From the NCBI GenBank assembly GCA_023144145.1, contig JAGLGG010000047.1, forward strand, positions 1-5,587: DNA of 5,587 nucleotides. Reading direction: 5' to 3'. The DNA comes from Anaerolineales bacterium (GTDB lineage: Bacteria; Chloroflexota; Anaerolineae; Anaerolineales; E44-bin32). Shown piece by piece: positions 1 through 5,587 of the stretch. Below the pieces are notes generated by a model that worked only from the letters and a program-made list of their open reading frames with translations, had not been told where the DNA came from and made no database searches. Every line of letters starts with the position of its first letter. Position 1 is the stretch's first letter. The translations under genes and the position numbers were made by a program.

Positions 1-68
1 GGCAAAAAGTATTGTGTCAAAGATGGTGAGATGATCTACGTTCGATTCAATGTCTAAGGAGATCTACA

Positions 69-1847
69 TTGGCAACAAAATACGAACAAGGTGCGTGGAG
101 TTTGGAGGAGCTCTTCTCTTCCATCGGCGGAGAAGACGTTTCGGCGGCATTGGCGGAGTTGGAAAAGGGGGTGGAGGCATTCGAGGGGAATCGAGAGGAG
201 CTTTCGGACGATATTAGCACTGAAAAATTTCTCAAAATCCTAGATGGTTACGATGCCTTAGCACGCATGGGCAGGAGATTGGTTGGATTCGCGCATTTAC
301 ACTTTTCTGAGGATACACAAAACCAAGAGGCACAGGCCTTTTTAGGAAGGATTCAGCAACTTGGCGCAGAGTTTCAGAATCGAACTCTGTTTTTCAACCT
401 ATGGTGGAAATCTCTCGACGATGGTCTGGCAGATGGGTTGATGAAGGAAGCAGGGGATTATGCCAACTGGCTCGAGAATCTCCGGTTGCAAAAACCTTAT
501 ACCCTTTCCGAACCCGAAGAAAAAATTATCAATCTGAAGGATGTGAACGGCGCCAGTGCAATTGTCAATTTATACACTTCGCTCACAAATCGATATACCT
601 TCAAGATGGAAGTGGACGGCGAAGAAAAGGAGCTGACGCGGGGCGAACTATCCGTTTACGTTCGCGACCATGATCCTAGCCATCGTGAAACCGCATATAA
701 AGAATTGAACAGAGTCTTCGCAGCGGACGCAGCGATACTGGGACAGATGTATCAATACCGGGTGCGGGACTGGAAAACTGAGCATGTGGATTTGAGGGGG
801 CATCAATCTCCAATCGGGGTGCGTAACTTGGGAAACAATGTCCCTGATGATGTGGTGGATGCTTTGCTTGAATCCTGCCGAAACAATGCCAAAATATTCC
901 ATCGTTTCTTTAAGCTTAAAGCACGCTGGATCGGAATGGATAAACTGAGGCGCTACGATGTTTATGCGCCGGTTGCCAAGTCAGATAAAACTTACAACTT
1001 TGCAGACGCGGTCGAAATGACGCTCGAGAGCTTTGATAAATTCGATCCCAAATTTGCAGAAGAAGCTCAGAAAGTGTTGGATGAAAACCATTTGGACAGT
1101 GAGGTCAGGAGGGGAAAGCGAAGTGGGGCGTTTTGTTCAACGCTCACGCCAGATCTGACCCCCTGGGTTTTGACGAATTATCAAGGCCGACCGGGCGATG
1201 TCGCCACCTTGGCACATGAACTTGGGCATGCGTTGCATTCGCTCCTTTCGAACCATCATACGGCCCTAACCCATGATCCATCTCTGCCGATGGCTGAGAC
1301 GGCTTCGACATTCGCTGAAATGTTGTTGATTGATCATCTTCTTTCACAAGATCCCGACCCGGCCGTGCAGCGAGACCTGCTCTTCCGCCAGGTGGACGAT
1401 TCATATGCGACCATCATGCGGCAGGCATACTTCGCCATGTTTGAGAGATCAGCCCACGAGAAGATCAAGGGTGGCGCAACTGTTGATGAAATCTCGGAGG
1501 TCTATTTCCAGAATTTACAGGATCAGTTTGCAGATTCGCTCGATCTCAGTGAGGATTTCAAAATCGAGTGGGTAGCAATTCCTCACTTCTATCACACCCC
1601 CTTCTATGTCTATGCCTATGCCTTCGGCAAATTGCTCGTTTTGTCACTTTATAAGCAATATGTTCAAGAGGGCGAGAGCTTCAAGCCTCGTTATATCAAT
1701 ATCCTCGCAGCTGGCGGGGCTGATGCGCCTGTTCGAATCCTAGACAAAGCTGGTGTGGATGTCCGCTCCCCCGATTTTTGGCAAGGTGGTTTCGACGTGA
1801 TCGGAGAACAAGTGGAGAGGTTGGAAGGGATCGAGATATCAGCGTGA
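69..1847 (+). CDS. pepF: M3-family oligoendopeptidase F (zinc metallopeptidase)
   Basis: Cytoplasmic zinc endopeptidase predicted to cut short peptides, as PepF/M3 enzymes do in peptide turnover. The 592-residue product matches the usual length of about 590-600. An N-terminal helical region and PepF_N-like segment (about 110-180, with LSEPEEKI at 146-153) precede the M3 catalytic domain (about 200-585). The zinc site is visible: HELGH at 383-387 (H383 and H387 as ligands, E384 catalytic) and E410 in MAETAS as third ligand, at the spacing known for M3. The downstream motif PHFYHTPFYVYAYAFG (505-520) supplies the His/Tyr residues that bind substrate in this family. No signal peptide or membrane segment is seen. 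The TTG start at 69 is chosen because AAGGAG (56-61) lies 7 nt upstream. I see no convincing promoter in 1-55, so it may lie further left or the gene may be in an operon. The frame is intact and all catalytic residues are present. The substrate range cannot be told from sequence. Confidence 0.95.
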   Translation: MATKYEQGAWSLEELFSSIGGEDVSAALAELEKGVEAFEGNREELSDDISTEKFLKILDGYDALARMGRRLVGFAHLHFSEDTQNQEAQAFLGRIQQLGAEFQNRTLFFNLWWKSLDDGLADGLMKEAGDYANWLENLRLQKPYTLSEPEEKIINLKDVNGASAIVNLYTSLTNRYTFKMEVDGEEKELTRGELSVYVRDHDPSHRETAYKELNRVFAADAAILGQMYQYRVRDWKTEHVDLRGHQSPIGVRNLGNNVPDDVVDALLESCRNNAKIFHRFFKLKARWIGMDKLRRYDVYAPVAKSDKTYNFADAVEMTLESFDKFDPKFAEEAQKVLDENHLDSEVRRGKRSGAFCSTLTPDLTPWVLTNYQGRPGDVATLAHELGHALHSLLSNHHTALTHDPSLPMAETASTFAEMLLIDHLLSQDPDPAVQRDLLFRQVDDSYATIMRQAYFAMFERSAHEKIKGGATVDEISEVYFQNLQDQFADSLDLSEDFKIEWVAIPHFYHTPFYVYAYAFGKLLVLSLYKQYVQEGESFKPRYINILAAGGADAPVRILDKAGVDVRSPDFWQGGFDVIGEQVERLEGIEISA

Positions 1848-1882
1848 GCATCTAGCCGACTCATTTCGTTAAGTTGCGTGTG

Positions 1883-1931
1883 AAAAAGTGTTGGGGACGT
1901 GCATAACGTGCACATCCCCAGCATTTCACTT
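1883..1931. terminator. Probable bidirectional terminator between pepF and tRNA-Ser
   Basis: A 12-position stem, TGGGGACGTGCA (1892-1903) with TGCACATCCCCA (1909-1920), has one C/A mismatch and a 5-nt loop. It is flanked by AAAGTG (1885-1890) and CACTTT (from 1927), which can pair across an internal loop and extend the structure. Read leftward, the hairpin is followed by a T5 run (complement of 1883-1887), which suits termination of the tRNA transcript. Read rightward, the tail GCATTTCACTTT is only moderately T-rich, so pepF termination here is plausible but weaker. The hairpin begins about 11 nt after the encoded CCA of the tRNA and 45 nt after the pepF stop. Confidence 0.75.
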
Positions 1932-2023
<92 letters not shown>

Positions 2024-2033
2024 GTGCACATGG

Positions 2034-2061
2034 ATTATACAGGGGACTGGGGATGGTTCAA
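2034..2061 (-). promoter_or_regulatory. Sigma70-type promoter of tRNA-Ser
   Basis: On the minus strand, TTGAAC (complement of 2056-2061) is a 4/6 match to the -35 box. A 16-nt spacer separates it from a perfect TATAAT (complement of 2034-2039). The -10 box ends 10 nt before the tRNA 5' base at 2023, so transcription should start about 4-5 nt upstream of the mature tRNA. The short leader and the upstream terminator at 2118-2153 both fit an independent tRNA transcription unit. Confidence 0.8.
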
Positions 2062-2117
2062 GGGGAAGGGTGGACAGTAATAAGCGTAGGGGGGGTTTCT
2101 ATACCCGCCTGATTCTT

Positions 2118-2153
2118 AAAAATCGTAGGCCAGGTTTCCATACCTGGCCTACG
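2118..2153 (-). terminator. Rho-independent terminator of the beta-CASP nuclease unit
   Basis: A perfect 12-bp stem, CGTAGGCCAGGT (2124-2135) with ACCTGGCCTACG (2142-2153), has a 6-nt loop. In the leftward direction it is followed at once by ATTTTTAAG (complement of 2123-2115), a T5 run at the base of the stem. It starts about 42 nt beyond the stop codon of the beta-CASP gene and lies upstream of the tRNA-Ser promoter, separating the two leftward units. On the other strand the tail is only TAAATTAAT, so it is assigned to the minus strand. Confidence 0.9.
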
Positions 2154-2194
2154 TAAATTAATCGTCGGTAGTAAAATCCTTGCGCAAGCCTCAA

Positions 2195-3592
2195 TTAAAT
2201 CTCCACTTCTTGCCCCATCTCAGGGTATTGGACATCCTCCATCCCACGTTCCGATAAAACTTCCATCAGCGTTGTTGCACTTTTTCCTTCACCATGCACG
2301 AGAAATATTTCTTTCACCCTTCCTTTTAGGGCTGTGGCGTATTCAACTAAGGCTGATTGCCCGGCGTGCGCAGACAGACCATCAATGTGTTCAACTCGAG
2401 CATTCACACGGTGTTTTTCCCCAAAGATCTTCACATGCTTCACCCCTTCCAAGAGCCTGCGACCCAAGGTATGAGGCGCCATCCAAGAGGTAACTAAAAT
2501 CGTATTATTAGGATTATCGATATTGTTGCGTAGGTGGTGCAGGATCCTTCCAGTCTCTGCCATGCCGGATGCGGAGATAATCACAACTGGTCCTTGGTAG
2601 GAATTGATCGATTTACTTTCCTCAACCGAGCGGGTGTACTGGAGAAGGTCAAATCCGAACGCGGAGCCATGTGGATCCTTGGCCATGAAGTCGATGGTTT
2701 CTGCATCGAAGCACTCACTATGCTGGCGAAAGATGTCGGTCACATTAATGGCAAGGGGACTATCCACAAATACCGGGAGGTTTGGTATATCTCCCTTTTC
2801 AATCATTTGGTGCAGATAGTATACGAGTGTTTGGGTCCTTCCAACTGCAAAGGAGGGAATGATTACCTTGCCACCTCGACTGACGGTCCTTTGGATGATG
2901 GCCTGGAGGTCATCATAAGCTTGATCGGGAGGAGCATGAGATTTGTCACCGTAGGTGCTCTCCATGATGAGGTAATCAACGTCTGCTGGTAGCACTGGAT
3001 CCTTGAGAAGAGGCAGTTCATATCGACCGATATCCCCGGAGAACATTAGTCGAACTTTCCGTCTATTTTCCTCCAACTCAAGCACAATTCCCGCTGATCC
3101 TAGAATGTGCCCTGCCTCAACCAACTCGGCTTTGACTCCGGGTACAGGCTCAAAGGGATGTTTATACTCCACCCCAACGAGCTGCCATGCCGCGCGCATC
3201 GCATCCTCAATCGTGTAAAGAGGCTCAATTGGACCTTTACCTTGCTTTGCACGCTTCTTATTGATGAATTGAACGTCATACTCCTGTATATGACCGGAGT
3301 CGCGCGTCATGATATCCGTAAGGTGCTTGGTTGGATAAGTGCAATAAATGGGTCCTTCGAATCCTTGCCGAACCAGATTGGGAAGATTTCCAGAGTGATC
3401 GATGTGCGCATGGGAGAGAACTACGGCATCAATTTCACTCGATTTGAAGGGGAAGTTAAGATTGCGTTCGTAGGTTTGCTTACGCCGTCCTTGATAAAGA
3501 CCGCAATCTAACAATAGACGACTGCCATTGATGCTGATCAAATGCCGCGAGCCAGTTACGGTTTGAGCGGCACCGTGGAAGCTGATTTTCAT
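2195..3592 (-). CDS. Metallo-beta-lactamase / beta-CASP ribonuclease (YSH1/CPSF73-like)
   Basis: Predicted cytoplasmic zinc-dependent RNA-processing nuclease. The 465-residue product has an MBL core split by a beta-CASP domain, the plan of CPSF73/Ysh1-like proteins and of bacterial TTHA0252-type RNases. Visible motifs in order: HAHIDH at 61-66 (H61, H63, D65, H66); H162 in EAGHILGSAG; D187 in FSGDIGR; ESTYG at 211-215 (beta-CASP motif A); PSFAVGRTQ at 246-254; SASGMAETGRI at 340-350; and SAHAGQ at 407-412, with H409 as the likely motif C ligand. I could not place the motif B histidine firmly (H374 or H386 are candidates). No KH domain, signal peptide or membrane helix is present, unlike archaeal KH-CPSF proteins. 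The ATG start follows AGAGG (complement of 3598-3602) by 5 nt. It lies 71 bp downstream of rnd, with a terminator-like hairpin between. Endo- versus exonuclease activity and RNA target are not decidable here. RNase J is less likely, since that family is longer with a C-terminal domain. Confidence 0.93.
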   Translation of the reverse strand: MKISFHGAAQTVTGSRHLISINGSRLLLDCGLYQGRRKQTYERNLNFPFKSSEIDAVVLSHAHIDHSGNLPNLVRQGFEGPIYCTYPTKHLTDIMTRDSGHIQEYDVQFINKKRAKQGKGPIEPLYTIEDAMRAAWQLVGVEYKHPFEPVPGVKAELVEAGHILGSAGIVLELEENRRKVRLMFSGDIGRYELPLLKDPVLPADVDYLIMESTYGDKSHAPPDQAYDDLQAIIQRTVSRGGKVIIPSFAVGRTQTLVYYLHQMIEKGDIPNLPVFVDSPLAINVTDIFRQHSECFDAETIDFMAKDPHGSAFGFDLLQYTRSVEESKSINSYQGPVVIISASGMAETGRILHHLRNNIDNPNNTILVTSWMAPHTLGRRLLEGVKHVKIFGEKHRVNARVEHIDGLSAHAGQSALVEYATALKGRVKEIFLVHGEGKSATTLMEVLSERGMEDVQYPEMGQEVEI

Positions 3593-3623
3593 AGGAACCT
3601 CTAAATGTTGAGTTAGTTTATGG

Positions 3624-3662
3624 AAAAAAGTCAGGATCCACTGCAGCTTGCTGCGGGGGATC
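3624..3662 (-). terminator. Terminator-like hairpin between rnd and the beta-CASP gene
   Basis: Directly after the rnd stop, minus-strand GATCC (complement of 3658-3662) pairs with GGATC (complement of 3635-3639). An inner stem, GCAG with CTGC, has a CAAG tetraloop, and a 3x3 internal loop lies between the stems. A T6 run (complement of 3624-3629) follows, 5 nt past the stem base. The gap between stem and T run and the internal loop make it imperfect. It may end most rnd transcripts or allow partial read-through into the beta-CASP gene. I see no clear promoter for that gene after the hairpin. Confidence 0.6.
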
Positions 3663-3663
3663 T

Positions 3664-4797
3664 TTACTTGGGCTTGAGAAGTTCGAGAATTTCTACACCA
3701 TAGTTACGGAATCGCCATTCCATCGGTTTCATCAATTGGTGCAGTTCATGTAAATTTTGTGGTCCTGCATGTGCAATTTCCCAAACAATGTCCCTGGACA
3801 GAATTACATCTGAATCGACTCGTCTACCTTCGGCCTTCGCTTTCCTCCAAGTGCGCAATTTCTTATAGCGTGTTGCCACGGGCTCTCTAAGCCGTTCTGT
3901 AGGAGGTCGTGTGGGAGGGGTTGCGAGTTGTCCCCGATCTATTGCCGTTAATAATCCACTGCCGTAGCGTCGAATTTGACGCGTGGTCATGCCAGGGAGG
4001 TTGCCTAGATCTTCCAAAGAAGTTGGATTATCAAGCGCAATCTCGAGCAGCGTTTTATCGCCTATCACCTTGAAGGGAGGTCGATTTTGTTGCTTGGCAT
4101 GTTCTTCACGAAAGAGATAAATTTCTCTGAGCACGGCTGCTCGCTGTGGCTTCAGTCTGCGAGCCCCATTAATTTTCCAGAAGCGGTCAGGGTCGAAAAT
4201 ATTCTCATTGGGCTGGTACATCGAGAGCCGAAGCCATTCTTCTTTGGCCTCGTCCCACCGACCTTCAGCGTGAAGACTCGTTGCTAGGCGATCACGCAAG
4301 GGTAATAAATAATGTGTATCTAAACGCGCGTAGTTGAGCAATTCTGGCGGGAGAGGTCTCTGACCCCAATCCGCTCGTTGCCATTTTTTATTTACCTTGA
4401 CTCCAAATTCCTCTTCTAAGACGTTGCCTAGGCCGGTGCGCTCTCTCCCTAAAGTTCGCATGGCAACACGGGTATCGAAGATGTTGTTGATTTCAAATCC
4501 AAAATCACGCTTCAAGCACAGGATGTCATATTCTGCTGCATGAAAAATCTTTTCAATTTTATTGTTTCCAATGATTGAGCCAAGCGGCTCAAGATCGATA
4601 TCCTGCAATGTGTCTAACAGATAATCGGTTTGGGGGACGGAGATCTGGATCATGCATACCTGTTCTTTGTACGCGAAGAGACTATTCGATTCAGTATCCA
4701 CAGCAATTCTTGGCTGAGCACGAAGCTCATTGATTGCCTTTTCGAATCCGGCGTCGGTTTCAATCAAGTGAGGATTAGGTAATTTGCCTTGAGCCAT
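3664..4797 (-). CDS. rnd: Ribonuclease D (DEDDy 3'-5' exoribonuclease, two HRDC domains)
   Basis: Cytoplasmic exonuclease predicted to trim RNA 3' ends; in E. coli, RNase D takes part in tRNA 3' maturation. The 377-residue length matches E. coli RNase D (375). The DEDDy domain covers about residues 10-190: Exo I AVDTES (D34, E36), Exo II FHAAEYD (D91), Exo III YARLD (Y156, D160). These are the four metal-binding acidic residues plus the family tyrosine. A first HRDC domain spans about 217-295 (REEHAKQQNRPPFKVIGD, then LPGM), and a second, weaker one about 310-375. The ATG at 4797 has no Shine-Dalgarno: the bases just upstream read TAGACCCT, with a TATAAT box ending 7 nt before the ATG, suggesting a leaderless transcript. 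The first residues are followed directly by family-like sequence, so no later start is needed. It is first in the leftward pair with the beta-CASP nuclease. The frame is intact. Confidence 0.95.
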   Translation of the reverse strand: MAQGKLPNPHLIETDAGFEKAINELRAQPRIAVDTESNSLFAYKEQVCMIQISVPQTDYLLDTLQDIDLEPLGSIIGNNKIEKIFHAAEYDILCLKRDFGFEINNIFDTRVAMRTLGRERTGLGNVLEEEFGVKVNKKWQRADWGQRPLPPELLNYARLDTHYLLPLRDRLATSLHAEGRWDEAKEEWLRLSMYQPNENIFDPDRFWKINGARRLKPQRAAVLREIYLFREEHAKQQNRPPFKVIGDKTLLEIALDNPTSLEDLGNLPGMTTRQIRRYGSGLLTAIDRGQLATPPTRPPTERLREPVATRYKKLRTWRKAKAEGRRVDSDVILSRDIVWEIAHAGPQNLHELHQLMKPMEWRFRNYGVEILELLKPK

Positions 4798-4804
4798 AGG
4801 GTCT

Positions 4805-4810
4805 ATTATA
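4805..4810 (-). promoter_or_regulatory. -10 box of rnd promoter, leaderless spacing
   Basis: A perfect TATAAT on the minus strand (complement of 4805-4810) is followed by 7 nt, AGACCCT, and then the rnd ATG. At usual spacing the transcript would begin at or within a base of the A of ATG. No good -35 box is seen at 16-18 nt (best is CTTTTA), and no extended -10 TG is present. The call therefore rests on the -10 box, its position and the missing Shine-Dalgarno. Confidence 0.55.
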
Positions 4811-4840
4811 CCTAGTGTAATCGACCATAAAAGGTCTTAA

Positions 4841-4869
4841 TTGACACAACGTGGCAACCATGTTACAAA
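4841..4869 (+). promoter_or_regulatory. Sigma70-type promoter of the Rieske gene
   Basis: A perfect TTGACA (4841-4846), a 17-nt spacer and TACAAA (4864-4869, 4/6 match to TATAAT) point rightward. The predicted start near 4876 gives a 5' untranslated region of about 70 nt before the Rieske ATG at 4945. The box is divergent from the rnd promoter, with about 30 bp between the rightward -35 and the leftward -10, so the two could influence each other. Confidence 0.6.
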
Positions 4870-4886
4870 TAACTTGATTATCTTCA

Positions 4887-4907
4887 GCTGATGGGTGAGC
4901 GATCAGC
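4887..4907 (+). other. Small inverted repeat in the Rieske 5' leader
   Basis: GCTGAT (4887-4892) and ATCAGC (4902-4907) form a perfect 6-bp inverted repeat around a 9-nt loop. It lies inside the predicted leader of the Rieske transcript, about 25 nt before the ribosome binding site. It could be an mRNA hairpin or an operator-like site just downstream of the promoter. It is short enough to occur by chance, and no T run follows, so it is not a terminator. Confidence 0.25.
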
Positions 4908-4944
4908 GAGAACCAAGACCCTCATAAAACTTAGGAGAGATTGC

Positions 4945-5587
4945 ATGACCAACGAGGCTGCGGCAGAGTTGCAGGTTGAAGCCCCTGCTAGTCTTCCGCT
5001 AAGTAGGCGGGAGTTTCTTTATTATGTTTGGGGTGCATCAATGGCTGTTTTATTGGCCGGCGGTGGAGGAGCAACGATTTGGTTCATCCTTCCTCGGTTT
5101 AGAGAGGGGGAGTTCGGTGGTGTTTTCACGGTGCCTCGGTCAGAAATTCCACCAGAGGATGCGCCTCCAAAGGAATTCGCTGCCGGTCGTTTCTGGCTGG
5201 TGAACATTGGACAGGATACGCTGGAGGATACCCGCCAACCGTCGGATTACCCAATCTCATCAGGAGTTCGGGCCATATTTAAAGTCTGTACCCACCTGGG
5301 GTGTCTGTATAGATGGAATGCCACCAATGACCGCTTCCAGTGCCCTTGCCACGGCTCAAAATTCTTAAAAACCGGTGCTCGGATTGACGGCCCTGCTCGT
5401 CGAAACCTGGATGTTTTTATCATGGAGGCAGTTGATGACCTGGGGAATGTACTTGCCCAGACTGAACCCAGCATGGACAGCACGGAAGGCACACCTTTGG
5501 TTATCCCTGAAAACGCAACGAGCCTCAGGGTGGATACGGGTAGGCGTGTGACCGGAGGGTCGAATTCGAAGCCTGGCGGCGGAATGT
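4945..5587 (+). CDS. Rieske [2Fe-2S] protein of a cytochrome bc/b6f-type complex (3' partial)
   Basis: Predicted iron-sulfur electron-transfer subunit (QcrA/PetC type) that takes electrons from quinol in a cytochrome bc or b6f-type complex, with its cluster domain outside the membrane. I translated 214 codons; the frame is open at the window edge, so the C-terminus is missing. The N-terminus has a twin-arginine motif, SRREFL (20-25), followed by a hydrophobic, Gly-rich segment (about 26-50): a Tat-dependent signal anchor. The Rieske domain carries CTHLGC (C115, H117, C120) and CPCHGSKF (C133, C135, H136). C115, H117, C133 and H136 are the expected cluster ligands, and C120/C135 the stabilising disulfide. 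After the domain, a Ser/Thr/Gly-rich tail with VDTGRR (196-201) continues to the edge. The ATG at 4945 follows AGGAGAG (4933-4939) by 5 nt. Cytochrome b would be the usual downstream partner but lies outside. A Rieske protein for another use (for example arsenite oxidase) is less likely but not excluded. Confidence 0.92.
   Translation, partial: MTNEAAAELQVEAPASLPLSRREFLYYVWGASMAVLLAGGGGATIWFILPRFREGEFGGVFTVPRSEIPPEDAPPKEFAAGRFWLVNIGQDTLEDTRQPSDYPISSGVRAIFKVCTHLGCLYRWNATNDRFQCPCHGSKFLKTGARIDGPARRNLDVFIMEAVDDLGNVLAQTEPSMDSTEGTPLVIPENATSLRVDTGRRVTGGSNSKPGGGM

Noticed and set aside
2088..2107. G7 run with GGGT/ACCC pairing upstream of the tRNA promoter
   Set aside because: Only 4 bp around a 6-nt loop, and there is a single G tract, so neither a stable hairpin nor a four-tract quadruplex is supported.
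2179..2188. Perfect 10-bp palindrome CTTGCGCAAG just after the beta-CASP stop, followed leftward by GATTTTA
   Set aside because: It can form only 3 bp with a tetraloop. The strong 12-bp hairpin at 2124-2153 is a far better terminator.
2534..2992. Open frame of 152 codons on the plus strand, opposite the beta-CASP gene
   Set aside because: It lies wholly antisense to a gene with all its catalytic motifs. I found no recognisable domain and no Shine-Dalgarno that would favour it.
3107..3511. Open frame of 134 codons on the plus strand, also antisense to the beta-CASP gene
   Set aside because: It mirrors the conserved MBL core on the other strand, and its translation shows no family motif.

Overview
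The window looks like an ordinary housekeeping stretch of a bacterial chromosome of intermediate base composition. It holds four protein genes, one tRNA gene and compact intergenic signals. I found no mobile element, CRISPR array, phage gene or defence module. The gene styles (an M3/PepF peptidase of about 590 residues, a two-HRDC RNase D, a Thermus-type beta-CASP nuclease, a Tat-anchored Rieske protein of a bc-type complex) recall Chloroflexota (Anaerolineae-like). That placement is inference from memory of such proteins, not a computed result.

Layout. At 69-1847 (+) is an M3-family oligoendopeptidase (pepF) with a TTG start behind a good Shine-Dalgarno. It converges on a tRNA-Ser(CGA) gene at 1932-2023 (-), with a long imperfect hairpin between them at 1883-1931 that can serve as a terminator on either strand. 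The tRNA has its own promoter (TTGAAC, 16-nt spacer, TATAAT). Behind that lies a perfect 12-bp hairpin terminator (2118-2153) that ends the next leftward unit. This unit is a metallo-beta-lactamase/beta-CASP ribonuclease (2195-3592, -) preceded by RNase D (rnd, 3664-4797, -). The two are 71 bp apart, and the gap contains a terminator-like hairpin. At 4798-4944 is a divergent promoter region. Leftward, a TATAAT box sits 7 nt from the rnd ATG, suggesting a leaderless mRNA. Rightward, TTGACA-17-TACAAA should drive a Rieske iron-sulfur protein gene (4945 to beyond the window end, +), which runs off the edge without a stop.

Together, the leftward genes form a small RNA-metabolism group: a 3'-5' exoribonuclease, an RNA endonuclease-family enzyme and a tRNA gene in the same orientation but in separate transcription units. 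The peptidase is a cytoplasmic peptide-recycling enzyme. The Rieske protein probably opens a respiratory cytochrome bc/b6f-type operon to the right. The points most worth checking are the leaderless rnd start, the intergenic hairpins and the sequence past the right edge.
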